This document shows, one piece after another, positions 38,926 to 47,633 of a DNA stretch of 64,000 nt; positions within the stretch are counted from its first letter, which is position 1; every line of letters starts with the position of its first letter. This stretch comes from Acetobacter conturbans (lineage in GTDB: Bacteria > Pseudomonadota > Alphaproteobacteria > Acetobacterales > Acetobacteraceae). The stretch is taken from the NCBI RefSeq assembly GCF_011516755.1, contig NZ_WOSY01000003.1, positions 124,001 through 188,000 on the forward strand. Reading direction: 5' to 3'. A program made the translations under genes and the position numbers. The notes beneath the pieces were generated by a model. That model was not told the origin of the DNA. It saw nothing but the letters and a program-made list of their open reading frames with translations, and searched no databases.

Positions 38926-39266
38926 GACACCGCGCCTGTCTTCTGGAGAGCGCGACGCACATCCTCGACGAGGTCGGAAAAAACACGCCCCCCCGTGCCA
39001 GCGCGGCCGATCAGCACGAGATCCATCCCTGCAAGGGACGTATCCAGCTCGACGGCGCGAATCGCTTCACGCAGGCGTCTGCGCGCCCGGTTACGGACGA
39101 CGGAATTGCCAACTTTTTTGGTAACGGTAAAACCGATGCGGGCGGCTTCGTCGTCATCACGACGGAGCGCCTGCAACACAACTCCCGGCATGGGCGCCTT
39201 GCGGGCTTTTGCCGCGACGGCCAGAAACTGGGAGCGTTTTTTCAGTCGGGTCGAGCGCCGGTTCAT
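38922..39266 (-). CDS. rnpA: Ribonuclease P protein component
   Basis: Basic protein cofactor of RNase P (5' tRNA maturation), 114 aa. Shows the N-terminal L-K-K-R-S-x-F segment, the RNR signature [21 protein letters not shown] and the closing DLVLIGRAG stretch. It lies 47 bp downstream of rpmH, the universal pairing. Confidence 0.96.
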   Translation of the reverse strand: MNRRSTRLKKRSQFLAVAAKARKAPMPGVVLQALRRDDDEAARIGFTVTKKVGNSVVRNRARRRLREAIRAVELDTSLAGMDLVLIGRAGTGGRVFSDLVEDVRRALQKTGAVS

Positions 39267-39298
39267 GGATTTATTCCCCGCCGCTTCGCCTCGATAGT

Positions 39299-39318
39299 CC
39301 TGAGGCGGAAGCCTCAGG
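39299..39318 (-). promoter_or_regulatory. Perfect hairpin overlapping the rpmH stop codon
   Basis: Arms cctgaggc and gcctcagg with a four-base loop (uucc in the RNA), covering the rpmH stop. There is no T-run after it, so it is not a simple terminator; it may be a processing or stability element that sets rpmH and rnpA apart in expression. Confidence 0.5.
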
Positions 39319-39448
39319 CTGACAGACGCTTGCGGCCCTTGGAACGACGGTTCGCAAGGATGCGGCGACCACCAACCGTAGCAGTGCGGGCACGGAAACC
39401 GTGACGACGCTTACGGACCAGCTTGGAAGGTTGATACGTGCGCTTCAC
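39314..39448 (-). CDS. rpmH: 50S ribosomal protein L34
   Basis: 44 aa, [18 protein letters not shown]... to [11 protein letters not shown], the standard very basic L34. The start codon is GTG at 39448 (no ATG fits the conserved N-terminus), preceded by GGGAGTGTCGCC. First gene of the rpmH-rnpA-yidD-yidC-engB-argB string. Confidence 0.97.
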   Translation of the reverse strand: MKRTYQPSKLVRKRRHGFRARTATVGGRRILANRRSKGRKRLSA

Positions 39449-39613
39449 GGCGACACTCCCTTAAAATCTCTGACTCGGCTTCACAAAGAACAAAGCCGGA
39501 GTCGTTCCGTGCCTTGTCTAGATCGCGGGCTTATAGTCATCTGACCTTCTCCCGTCAACGCTTTCGCAGCGAAGCCGGGTCATCAATGCTATTGTCGCCT
39601 TCAGGAACCCGTC

Positions 39614-40003
39614 ATGACCCGCACTATGCCAGCGCTTGCCGTTTTTTTTCTCGTCACGGGAGCCGGACTGGTCGCCCTGCTCGTTCCCCTGCCTCTCCCG
39701 GCGCGAATCCTACTGGTCATCGCGGGTGGATTCGTCTCGACCGGCGCTCTTCTGACGTTATCGGCGCATGCTGCACAGGGTGCGGAAGAGATTCACGCAC
39801 CCCCAACTCCTCTCCGGCAGCCCGTCACGGCGGTGGAAATCAGCCCCACACTTCGGCACGATCTGCGGGGCATTCTGTCGCCTGCGGTTCTGTGTGCCGA
39901 CCAGCTTACGCTCAGCCCGGATGAGACGACCCGCACCCGCGCCGGTCAGATTCTCGATGCGCTGGATCGCGCCACCGACCGGCTTAAGGCAGCCCGAACC
40001 TGA
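39614..40003 (+). CDS. Membrane-anchored protein with a histidine-kinase DHp-like domain only
   Basis: 129 aa. Two hydrophobic helices (PALAVFFLVTGAGLVALLVPL and ILLVIAGGFVSTGALLTLSA) anchor it; residues 78-127 resemble the H-box/DHp helical hairpin of histidine kinases (LRHDLRGILSPAVLCADQL with candidate phosphoacceptor His82, then a second helix GQILDALDRATDRLKAA). No ATP-binding domain follows: the frame stops at 40003. It may act as a phosphotransfer or dimerisation partner; function unknown. Its stop and the convergent gloA stop are two bases apart. Confidence 0.7.
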   Translation: MTRTMPALAVFFLVTGAGLVALLVPLPLPARILLVIAGGFVSTGALLTLSAHAAQGAEEIHAPPTPLRQPVTAVEISPTLRHDLRGILSPAVLCADQLTLSPDETTRTRAGQILDALDRATDRLKAART

Positions 40004-40005
40004 GG

Positions 40006-40395
40006 TCAGGCTTTCTGGATCAGCTCAATCTTGTAGCCGTCCGGATCTTCGACGAACGCTATGATCGAGGTTCCAAATTTGAGAGGGCCAGCTTCCCGTG
40101 TGACCTTGCCGCCGCCGCTGCGGACCTTTTCCACGGCTGCGGCAACGTCCGGCACACCTACAGCCAGATGCCCGAACCCGGTTCCGACCTCATAACCGTC
40201 GTCCTGCCCCCAGTTGTAGGTGAGTTCGACTTCGGCCTGTCCGTCCGCATTGCTGGCGAAGCCTATGAAAACAAGGGTGTATTTCCCCTCGGGGACGTCG
40301 CGGCGACGGAGTTCGTGCATACCCAGCAGTTTGTAGAAACTCAGGCTCGCATCAAGATTCTTTGTGCGCAGCATCGTGTGCAGAAATGTTCCCAC
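40006..40395 (-). CDS. gloA: Lactoylglutathione lyase (glyoxalase I)
   Basis: Detoxifies methylglyoxal via the glutathione hemithioacetal. 129 aa VOC-fold metalloenzyme: FLHTMLRTKNLDASLSFYKLLGM (first metal His), VELTYNWG (Glu), GFGHLAVGVPD (His) and FVEDPDGYKIELIQ (Glu). The GTG start at 40395 is seven bases after AAGGAG and gives the standard N-terminus; longer frames are not supported. Confidence 0.95.
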   Translation of the reverse strand: MGTFLHTMLRTKNLDASLSFYKLLGMHELRRRDVPEGKYTLVFIGFASNADGQAEVELTYNWGQDDGYEVGTGFGHLAVGVPDVAAAVEKVRSGGGKVTREAGPLKFGTSIIAFVEDPDGYKIELIQKA

Positions 40396-40492
40396 AGACT
40401 TTCTCCTTGCAATGACCAGACAATGATCGGGTTGCGCAAAACCGCTATAGCTACAAAGCCCGACGTAACTCCGTAGTTCCCTTCTGCGAGCA

Positions 40493-41362
40493 TCAGGACC
40501 CGGGTGCGTTCGTCCCGGAAATCCCATACAGAAAAAGACCTGCCGCATCGGCTGCGGCAACGCACGCCTGCGGATCGGTGAGCAGGGTGCCACCGGCCTC
40601 GAACGCAACACCTGCCAGCTTTGCTCGGACCGCGCCCTCAATCGTTCGTGGCCCAATGGTGGGCATGTCCGCGCGCCGGTCCTGTCCGGGCTTGCACAGC
40701 TTCACGAGAACGCCGCCGTCACCCGGCTGCCGACATGTGCCTGCACGGGCCAGCATGGCGTCCGTCCCTTCCATGGCCTCGACAGCGAGGACAACGCCGT
40801 TCTGCACGACGCAGCCCTGCCCGATATCGAGCCGCCCCAGCATCCGCACCACCTCGATGCCCCGCACTATATCCGCTTCTGCATTTTCATCCGGCACACA
40901 ACGTCCAAGAGGTCCTGCGTGCCCCAGAGAGCGGGAGAGGAACTCGTGAGCCCCCCGCACAGTGAAGCCTTCCTCACCGAGGACCCGCACCAGAGCGCCG
41001 AGCAGCCCGTCATCGCCTGCGAACAGGGCTCGTCCCAGCCGGGCCAGTATGCGGGCACCTTCGGCGTCAGGTCGGATGTCACGAAAAGACGGCCGCCTTA
41101 CGGGGCCGATCAGCACGATATCCCGGCATTTATGGGCGCGTAAGTGAGAGAGAATCGCTCCGGCGGCGGCAAGCCGGACATACGCGTGGGGCCAGCGTTC
41201 CACGACGGACGGCTCGGCGAAATCCTGGAATGCCACAATGAAAACAGGACGACCCGTTTCGGAGACGGCGGCGGCGACCTGCCCCGGCAGGGGGCCACCG
41301 CCGGCAAGAATACCGACGCAGCCGTCCTGGTGCCTCTCGTCCCCTGCCGCGGTCACGGCCAA
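40493..41362 (-). CDS. lpxI: UDP-2,3-diacylglucosamine pyrophosphatase LpxI
   Basis: Fourth step of lipid A synthesis, the alphaproteobacterial replacement of LpxH. 289 aa of the DUF1009/LpxI type: GILAGGGPLPGQVAAAV at the N-terminus, DIVLIGPVRRPSFRDIRPD, and the C-terminal catalytic half VVQNGVVLAVEAMEGTDAML, KLCKPGQDRRADMPTIG, AFEAGGTLL. The apparent start is TTG at 41362, directly after the lpxA stop and eight bases after GAGG; GTG at 41356 is an alternative. Last gene of the envelope string. Confidence 0.93.
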   Translation of the reverse strand: MAVTAAGDERHQDGCVGILAGGGPLPGQVAAAVSETGRPVFIVAFQDFAEPSVVERWPHAYVRLAAAGAILSHLRAHKCRDIVLIGPVRRPSFRDIRPDAEGARILARLGRALFAGDDGLLGALVRVLGEEGFTVRGAHEFLSRSLGHAGPLGRCVPDENAEADIVRGIEVVRMLGRLDIGQGCVVQNGVVLAVEAMEGTDAMLARAGTCRQPGDGGVLVKLCKPGQDRRADMPTIGPRTIEGAVRAKLAGVAFEAGGTLLTDPQACVAAADAAGLFLYGISGTNAPGS

Positions 41363-42283
41363 CTAGCCAGCCTCGGTCTCACTTGTCGTAAAGCCAACCG
41401 AGGCCACACGCACCAGCCCACGACGGGTAGGAGCATCAATAAATTCAAGGATTTCAGCGATTTTCGGATCATCACCGAATTCGGCACGCACCTGCTCCAG
41501 ACGCTGCGCGAACACGCCCCCTTCACAATCACGGGGGTAAAGCAGCCGGAACGCCTGCCGCATGCGATGGCGCTCTTCCGATTTCACGCCATTACGGCGC
41601 AGCCAGATCCAGTGCAGTCCGACGAGACGCGCCCGGTTCCCCAGAACGCTTCCATACGGAATTACATCGGCTTCGACACCGGCGACACCGCCGACCAGAG
41701 CCGCGCGACCGATTCGCACAAACTGATGAATCGCTGCCGATCCCATGACACGAGCATCATCGGCGATGGAGACATGACCACCCATCACCACATTATTCAC
41801 GATGATCACCCGGTCACCGAGCACGCAGTCATGGGCGACATGAGCATTCGCCATGATCAGGCAGTCGGACCCGACATGCGTCAGGCCGGTGCCCGTCGCC
41901 GTGCCGCGATGGATCGTCACATGCTCGCGCACCACAGTCCGCGCGCCAATCTCACAGCGGGTTGGCTCGCCCTGATATTTCAGGTCCTGCGGGGCCAGCC
42001 CCACCGTTGTGAACGGGTAGTAACAGGAGTTTTCACCCAGACGCGTGTATCCGTCGACCACCACATTGGCGACCATCTCGACACCGTCTCCAACGACCAC
42101 GTTGGGACCGATCGAGCACCATGGCCCGATCCGCACATTTTTACCCAGCTTTGCCCCGGGAGCCACGATGGCTGTTGGATGAATCGCATTGGGAGACGAT
42201 TCCAGACTTCCGGAGAGAGCGGTTTCCGCCGTTTTCATCGACTCAGCCAGAACTGCCTCCATTGCCGCCGTTTTTATATCCAC
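41363..42283 (-). CDS. lpxA: UDP-N-acetylglucosamine acyltransferase LpxA
   Basis: First step of lipid A synthesis; left-handed beta-helix of hexapeptide repeats. From a GTG start the frame is 306 aa, about 40 longer than usual; ATGs at 42262 and 42238 (MKTAETALSG) are shorter options and the true start is likely one of these. Core motifs: NAIHPTAIVAPGAKLG, GPWCSIGPNV, LKYQGEPT, the catalytic His region MANAHVAHDC, AAIHQFVRIG and a C-terminal helical domain. Confidence 0.94.
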   Translation of the reverse strand: MDIKTAAMEAVLAESMKTAETALSGSLESSPNAIHPTAIVAPGAKLGKNVRIGPWCSIGPNVVVGDGVEMVANVVVDGYTRLGENSCYYPFTTVGLAPQDLKYQGEPTRCEIGARTVVREHVTIHRGTATGTGLTHVGSDCLIMANAHVAHDCVLGDRVIIVNNVVMGGHVSIADDARVMGSAAIHQFVRIGRAALVGGVAGVEADVIPYGSVLGNRARLVGLHWIWLRRNGVKSEERHRMRQAFRLLYPRDCEGGVFAQRLEQVRAEFGDDPKIAEILEFIDAPTRRGLVRVASVGFTTSETEAG

Positions 42284-42390
42284 GCATTTGCGGCAATTCG
42301 TGGACCTGCAACATTAAAACCCGCAGGTCTTTATTCTTTGCACAGGGACCGCACGCCCCCAAGACCCCTGTTACCCTCAAGCGCCGTCGC

Positions 42391-42885
42391 TCATTCCATG
42401 ATCATGGCGCTGAAGGTAGCCTCCGCCACGGACACGCCTTCGACGCGCGCCACGCCTTTAAACTTCCAGACATTGGCCCGCTGGCGCTCTTTTTCGACGT
42501 GAATACGCAACTGGTCGCCCGGCGCGACGGGACGCCGGAACTTGGCGTTCTCGATCGTCATGAAATAAACCAGCTTGCCTTCGAAGGCGGCCCCGAGCGT
42601 GAGGACCACCAGAGTGGCCGCCGTCTGTGCCATCGCCTCGATGATCAGAACACCGGGCATGACTGGTCGGGCCGGAAAATGCCCCTGAAAGAACGGTTCG
42701 TTGACGGAGACGTTCTTCACGCCGACCGCTGATTCGCCCAGCTCGACATCCACCATCCGGTCAATCAGCAGAAATGGATAGCGATGAGGAATCGCTTCCA
42801 TGATCCGCATGATGTCCACGGCATCGATATGTTTCCGCTCCATATCCGGAGCCTGCGTTTCAGATTTCTGATCCACGTCTCTCAA
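42391..42885 (-). CDS. fabZ: 3-hydroxyacyl-[ACP] dehydratase FabZ
   Basis: Hot-dog-fold dehydratase of fatty-acid elongation, 164 aa. Catalytic His in IPHRYPFLLIDR and Glu in PVMPGVLIIEAMAQTAA; the end segment VWKFKGVARVEGVSVAEATFSAMI is typical. A ~22-residue N-terminal extension is present and the real start may be inside it (MERKHIDAVD). Placement between lpxD and lpxA is standard. Confidence 0.96.
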   Translation of the reverse strand: MRDVDQKSETQAPDMERKHIDAVDIMRIMEAIPHRYPFLLIDRMVDVELGESAVGVKNVSVNEPFFQGHFPARPVMPGVLIIEAMAQTAATLVVLTLGAAFEGKLVYFMTIENAKFRRPVAPGDQLRIHVEKERQRANVWKFKGVARVEGVSVAEATFSAMIME

Positions 42886-42922
42886 ACCATTTCAAACGTG
42901 CGCGCAATGCGCCCGGTTCCAG

Positions 42923-44035
42923 TCATTCCCCAGCCGACCCGGAAGTGTTGCCACTTCCCGTGTCAGGCTTCTTCGACAGCTTGCGCAACGTAGCCACGTT
43001 CCGGAAAAACTCCCGAAACGGCATGGCCGGGCTGCCAATGACATCCGCACCGGCTTCAATGTCGGACATGACGCCGCACTGCGCGCCTATCCTTGCCTTG
43101 GCACCGATCTTGATGTGTCCGATCAATCCGGCCTGCGCCGCCACCGTCACGAAATCGCCCAGTTCGGTCGATCCTGAAATGCCGGCCTGCGACACGACAA
43201 TACAGCATCGGCCAAGGCGGGTGTTGTGGCCAATCTGCACGAGATTGTCGAGCCGTGAGCCCGCGCCGATCACAGTATCCTGCACCGACCCGCGATCAAC
43301 GGTTGAATTTGCACCGATTTCCACGTCATTCCCGAGCACGACCCGCCCGAGTTGAGGCACTGTCTCGAAACCGTTCGGACCCACGGCAAAACCGAACCCG
43401 TCCTGCCCGATCTTGGCTCCCGGGAAGAGCGTCACCCTGTCGCCCAGCGTCGCGTGCGACACGACAACATGCGCCCCGATACGGCAGCCAGAGCCGATCG
43501 AAACGGCATCCCCGATCACGGCGTGAGGCCCGATGATGGTGCCCGCGCCGATCTCCACGCCATTTCCGATGACTGCGAACGGTCCGATTTCGCAGGACGA
43601 GGGAACGATTGTCCCTTCCCCGATGACCGCCATCGGGTGCACGCCCGGTTTCGCCGGGGGTGCTGGATGGAACATCCGCGCGATGCGGGACCATGCCAGA
43701 TAGGGTGTCGATGAGACGATGGCGGCAGTCGTCGGCGGCACACGTTTGGCGAATGCCGGGGCAAGGATGATCAAACCGGCGCGCGTCGCATCCAGCAGGG
43801 GAGCATAACGCCGGTTATCAAGAAAACTGACCTCTGTCGGTCCAGCCGCCTGCAAAGGCCCGATACCGACATATTCCCGGCCAGCTTCCGCTTTTTCACG
43901 AGGTGGCAGAAACTCCCCGCCAGCCGCTTCCGCCAGCGCCTCACCGGTAAATGGCCCACTCCGGGTGAAGAAGCGTGCATCCGCCACCGCACCCGGCTTA
44001 TCGCCGGAAACTGCTGTTTCCTGACTGCGAGCCAT
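42923..44035 (-). CDS. lpxD: UDP-3-O-acylglucosamine N-acyltransferase LpxD
   Basis: Third step of lipid A synthesis, 370 aa. An N-terminal uridine-binding domain (FFTRSGPFTGEALAEAA ... VSFLDNRRYAPLLDATRAG) leads into a long hexapeptide left-handed beta-helix (GAGTIIGPHAVIGDAVSIG and many repeats); the catalytic His region is in LVQIGHNTRLGRCCIV. It begins 16 bp after ompH. Confidence 0.96.
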   Translation of the reverse strand: MARSQETAVSGDKPGAVADARFFTRSGPFTGEALAEAAGGEFLPPREKAEAGREYVGIGPLQAAGPTEVSFLDNRRYAPLLDATRAGLIILAPAFAKRVPPTTAAIVSSTPYLAWSRIARMFHPAPPAKPGVHPMAVIGEGTIVPSSCEIGPFAVIGNGVEIGAGTIIGPHAVIGDAVSIGSGCRIGAHVVVSHATLGDRVTLFPGAKIGQDGFGFAVGPNGFETVPQLGRVVLGNDVEIGANSTVDRGSVQDTVIGAGSRLDNLVQIGHNTRLGRCCIVVSQAGISGSTELGDFVTVAAQAGLIGHIKIGAKARIGAQCGVMSDIEAGADVIGSPAMPFREFFRNVATLRKLSKKPDTGSGNTSGSAGE

Positions 44036-44051
44036 TCAGCCTCTCCCGGCG

Positions 44052-44957
44052 TCAGTTATGTGCGGGTGCGGCAGCAGGCGCGGCAGCCTGGCTGACCGTC
44101 GGAGCCGGGCCCGGCGGCGGCGAGGCCGTTGTCGGCATTTTCCCGGACTTCGCGAGCAATTCCGGATCTTCGTTTGCTGCGGGGATATAGACTTTCGGCA
44201 GCACGAGATTCAGCTGTTTCGCCACCTCGTTGGTGACATCCTGACCGTCCACATGCAGCGCGACCTGCTCACTATGCAGCACGAGATTCATGCCGTGGCT
44301 GCCAGCGACCTGCTGGATCACCTGAACAAGCTCGCGCTCGATCTGTCCGAGAGCAACCTGCGCTGCTTCCTGAATGATGCGGTTGCGGTCACGGAACTGA
44401 CGCTGCGCCTTCATCACCTTGGACTGAAGCGCACGCTCCTGCGACTGGATCTGCTCCGCCGTCATGCTCTTGGCGTTGGCCTGCAGCTTCTGCTGCTCTT
44501 CGCGCCAACCTGACTGGGCGCGCTGAGCGTCCCGGGCCAGTTCATCGCGACGACCACCGAGTTCACGCTCAACCTGCTGTCCGGCCAGCGACTGGCGCAT
44601 GACATCAGCAACGCTAATCATGCCAATGACGGCTGTCGGAGGCGCCGAGCCTTTCGGCAGCGGCGTAGCGGGCGGGATGGCTGGCTGGGGCAGGACCGGT
44701 GGCGGACGCGAGGAACCTTCGCCCTCCTCTGCGCCTTCTCCGCCCTCATCCGCCATCTGTGCCGGCGCCTCTGCAGGGCGGCTGGAATGAGCCGGTGCAT
44801 GAGCTGGCGGCGGGGCGACCGGATGGGAGGCCTTGGGCACGAACCAGCCGCTGCCACCACCGGCCGCTTGAGCGAAGGCATTACCGGAAGTCAGGACACT
44901 ACCGCAGAGCAACATTGAAGAGGCCAGAACAGCGGCCCGCGAAAAACGAAACATCAT
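44052..44957 (-). CDS. ompH: OmpH/Skp-family periplasmic chaperone with Pro-rich insert
   Basis: 301 aa. Signal peptide (FSRAAVLASSMLLCGSVLTSGNAFAQA), then an unusual Pro/Ala/His/Glu-rich region (~30-110), then the Skp domain: VIGMISVADVMRQSLAGQQVERELGGRRDEL, a Gln/Arg-rich coiled coil, and LNLVLPKVYIPA near the end. Skp chaperones outer-membrane proteins; ordinary Skp is ~160-190 aa. Start ATG at 44957 or 44954 (GAGG is better spaced for the latter). It lies 4 bp after bamA. Confidence 0.9.
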   Translation of the reverse strand: MMFRFSRAAVLASSMLLCGSVLTSGNAFAQAAGGGSGWFVPKASHPVAPPPAHAPAHSSRPAEAPAQMADEGGEGAEEGEGSSRPPPVLPQPAIPPATPLPKGSAPPTAVIGMISVADVMRQSLAGQQVERELGGRRDELARDAQRAQSGWREEQQKLQANAKSMTAEQIQSQERALQSKVMKAQRQFRDRNRIIQEAAQVALGQIERELVQVIQQVAGSHGMNLVLHSEQVALHVDGQDVTNEVAKQLNLVLPKVYIPAANEDPELLAKSGKMPTTASPPPGPAPTVSQAAAPAAAPAHN

Positions 44958-44961
44958 CACC

Positions 44962-47409
44962 TCAGAATTGCTGACCAAAGCCAAAGCGCAGAACCTGCGT
45001 ACGGTCGTTCCAGCTGCGACGGATCGGAATGCCCGCATCGATATTCAGCAGGCCAAAAGGACTTTTCCATGAAAAACCGGCACCGGCGCTGATACGTGGC
45101 GATATGGAATCACCACTCACAGCTTCATAATAGGCACCGTCTTTTGCCTTGTTCGTAAAGCGACGCGCCACACGGAGTCCGGCGAGACTGCCGGTGTCGA
45201 CAAAGGCGCGTCCCCGAAGCCCCATCGCGGATCCGTAGGGGATCGGGAAGTGAACTGTCGCGGACCCGGTGTAGATGAACCGGCCACCGAGCAGATCCTC
45301 ACCTGCACGGGCATGACCGTCCGGGCCGACATAGCTGGGGCTCGGATCAGCCACGGCACGCGGACCGGCACCGCCGTCGAGGAAGCCACGCAGGTTGTTA
45401 CCACCGAGATAGAAGTTATCGATGATCCAGTCCTTGCCGTGGCCCCAGTCACTCATGAAGCCTGTGCCCGCCTTGAACTCGACGGTCCAGTCATGGTTGC
45501 CCATGAGGTCGTCGAGAGGCAGGTAGTAGGCCGCATCGAACTTGCCGCGCACATATTTCGCATCGCCACCGATACCGGCGAAGTCACCGCCGAGGCGAAT
45601 GATGAAGCCCTTGTGCGGCATGAGACGGCGATCTCGCGTATCATACTGCAGCACGGTGCCGATCTGGGACAGCAACGAATGACCGACGTTGTCCTGCACG
45701 TACTGCGACGCATATTCCCAGACGCCGCCGATATGACGTTCCATCAGCGAGTAGTTGAAGGACTGCGACAGATGGTTGGTATAGGCATAGCCCATACGCA
45801 GCGAAATACCGTAACGGCCTTCGGAATAGTTCTGGTACGTCTGGTAACGGTTATTGATGTAGAAGATGTCCGCGCCGACCACGAGGTTCCTGTTCAGGAA
45901 GTACGGGTCGGTGATCGAAGCATCCACCTGACGTTCATAATACGCCATGGTGCCCGAAATACCGGCATCCACGCCCGTGCCGAGCAGGTTGTGCTGCTTC
46001 AGCCCGATATTGCCGATGATGCCGACGTCCGTCGAATAACCACCACCCAGCGAGAACTCGCCAGTGGGCTTCTCAACCACGTTGGTCGAAACATTGACCT
46101 TGTCCGCTGCTGAACCCTGTCCCTGCGAGATCGAGACGGACTTGAAGTAGCCCAGATCCTCGATCGACTGCTTGGCATACTTCTTGAGAACCGGCGTGTA
46201 CGGGTCGCCCTCTGACATCGGCAACTGACGACGGATCACGTTGTCCCGCGTGACCGTGTTGCCGTTGATGTCGAGGCGCTCGACATACATGCGCGGCCCT
46301 TCGCTGACATCGAACAGAAGGTTGACGATCCGCTTCTCAGGATTACGGGCGATTTCAGGCCGCACCATCACGAAGGGAATGCCTTCCGACTGAAGGGTCT
46401 CCTCCATGTTGGTCGCGTTCTGCTGCACGGCGTTCCCGTCGTACCACTGGTTCGGATAGAGCTCGATATATTTACGCAGCTTCAGCGCCGGCATGTGCCG
46501 CAGGCTGGAACGGAGATCGATTTTACCCAGTCGGTAACGCGGCCCTTCCTTGATGGTGAAGGTCACGAAGAACGACTTGCGGTCCGGCGACATCTCGCCC
46601 GTCGCGTTCACCATCTGGAAATCGACGAAACCGTTCGCCAGATAGAAACGCCGCAGCAGTTCGCCGTCATAGCGCAGCCGCTCGGGGTTGTACTGATCCG
46701 CCGAAGAGAAGAACCGATACCAGGCCGTCTCCTTGGAGGAGACGACGCTCGCGAGCTGGGCTTCGCTGTAAAACTTGTTGCCCACGAAGGCGATGCGCTT
46801 GATCAGCGTCTGCGGGCCTTCATTGATCTGGAAGACCACGTCCACACGGTTATGCGCCAGCTTGATCAGCTGCGGCGTCACTTCAGCGCCGTAACGGGCT
46901 TTCTGCGCGTAGACTTCCAGAATTTTCTGGCGGTCGGCCGCCACGGTGTCAGCCGAGAACACGGCGCGCGGACGGAGGGAGATGACCTTGTGCAGGTCCT
47001 CATCCTTCGCGGCGCTGTTTCCTTCGAAGACGATCCGGTTGACGATCGGATTCTCGACGACCTGCACCTGAAGCGTGTTGCCCGTGCGGTGAAGCGTCAC
47101 GTCCTTGAACAGCCCCGTTGCGTACAACGTCTTCAGAGAACGATCGAGATCGTCCTGATTGAAGCTGTCTCCGGGACGGACCACCATATACGACAGCACC
47201 GTACTGGTCTCGATGCGGTCATTGCCATGGACTTCAATGTCCTCGATCCGCTGCCCGCGTTCCAGCGCCGTGTCATCCGCAGTGCTGCGGACGGGAGTCA
47301 CATGCTGACGATGAGGCGTGAACTGGGCAAAAGTCGGTTGGGCGCACAGGGCCGGCAGCGCGCAAGCCGATGCAAGCAGAGCCAAACGTTTACTCTTCAA
47401 CACCAGCAC
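44962..47409 (-). CDS. bamA: Outer membrane protein assembly factor BamA
   Basis: Core of the BAM complex, 815 aa. Signal peptide (ALLASACALPALCAQPTFAQF), five POTRA domains (~50-440: IEDIEVHGNDRIETSTVLSY, VNRIVFEGNSAAKDEDLHK and others), then a 16-strand barrel ending in the aromatic C-terminus FGFGQQF. VRGF-type loop motif in NNLRGFLDGGAGPR. Sits between rseP and ompH as in most alphaproteobacteria. Confidence 0.97.
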   Translation of the reverse strand: MLVLKSKRLALLASACALPALCAQPTFAQFTPHRQHVTPVRSTADDTALERGQRIEDIEVHGNDRIETSTVLSYMVVRPGDSFNQDDLDRSLKTLYATGLFKDVTLHRTGNTLQVQVVENPIVNRIVFEGNSAAKDEDLHKVISLRPRAVFSADTVAADRQKILEVYAQKARYGAEVTPQLIKLAHNRVDVVFQINEGPQTLIKRIAFVGNKFYSEAQLASVVSSKETAWYRFFSSADQYNPERLRYDGELLRRFYLANGFVDFQMVNATGEMSPDRKSFFVTFTIKEGPRYRLGKIDLRSSLRHMPALKLRKYIELYPNQWYDGNAVQQNATNMEETLQSEGIPFVMVRPEIARNPEKRIVNLLFDVSEGPRMYVERLDINGNTVTRDNVIRRQLPMSEGDPYTPVLKKYAKQSIEDLGYFKSVSISQGQGSAADKVNVSTNVVEKPTGEFSLGGGYSTDVGIIGNIGLKQHNLLGTGVDAGISGTMAYYERQVDASITDPYFLNRNLVVGADIFYINNRYQTYQNYSEGRYGISLRMGYAYTNHLSQSFNYSLMERHIGGVWEYASQYVQDNVGHSLLSQIGTVLQYDTRDRRLMPHKGFIIRLGGDFAGIGGDAKYVRGKFDAAYYLPLDDLMGNHDWTVEFKAGTGFMSDWGHGKDWIIDNFYLGGNNLRGFLDGGAGPRAVADPSPSYVGPDGHARAGEDLLGGRFIYTGSATVHFPIPYGSAMGLRGRAFVDTGSLAGLRVARRFTNKAKDGAYYEAVSGDSISPRISAGAGFSWKSPFGLLNIDAGIPIRRSWNDRTQVLRFGFGQQF

Positions 47410-47633
47410 CCTTTCCGTCCTGAAGCGTCGCCATCAAGGCAGCCTTTCCGAACCGTCATCGCCAGAAGCCTGAACGGAGGCTGCCAGCATGGATGACCGC
47501 CACAAACGCAGCTTCTTATCCCATCTTGGGGAACTATCCGAACTAGCGGCCCTCCCGCAAGTCATGCCGACGGTTTTTCCGCGTCATGCAAACGGTTTTT
47601 CATCAATATCCGGGCCAGATCGACCGATGCCCC

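Noticed and set aside
42303-42329. Hairpin gacctgc / gcaggtc between lpxA and fabZ with T-rich tail on the plus strand
   Set aside because: Oriented to terminate plus-strand transcripts, but both neighbours are on the minus strand; the 13-base loop is long. Probably chance.
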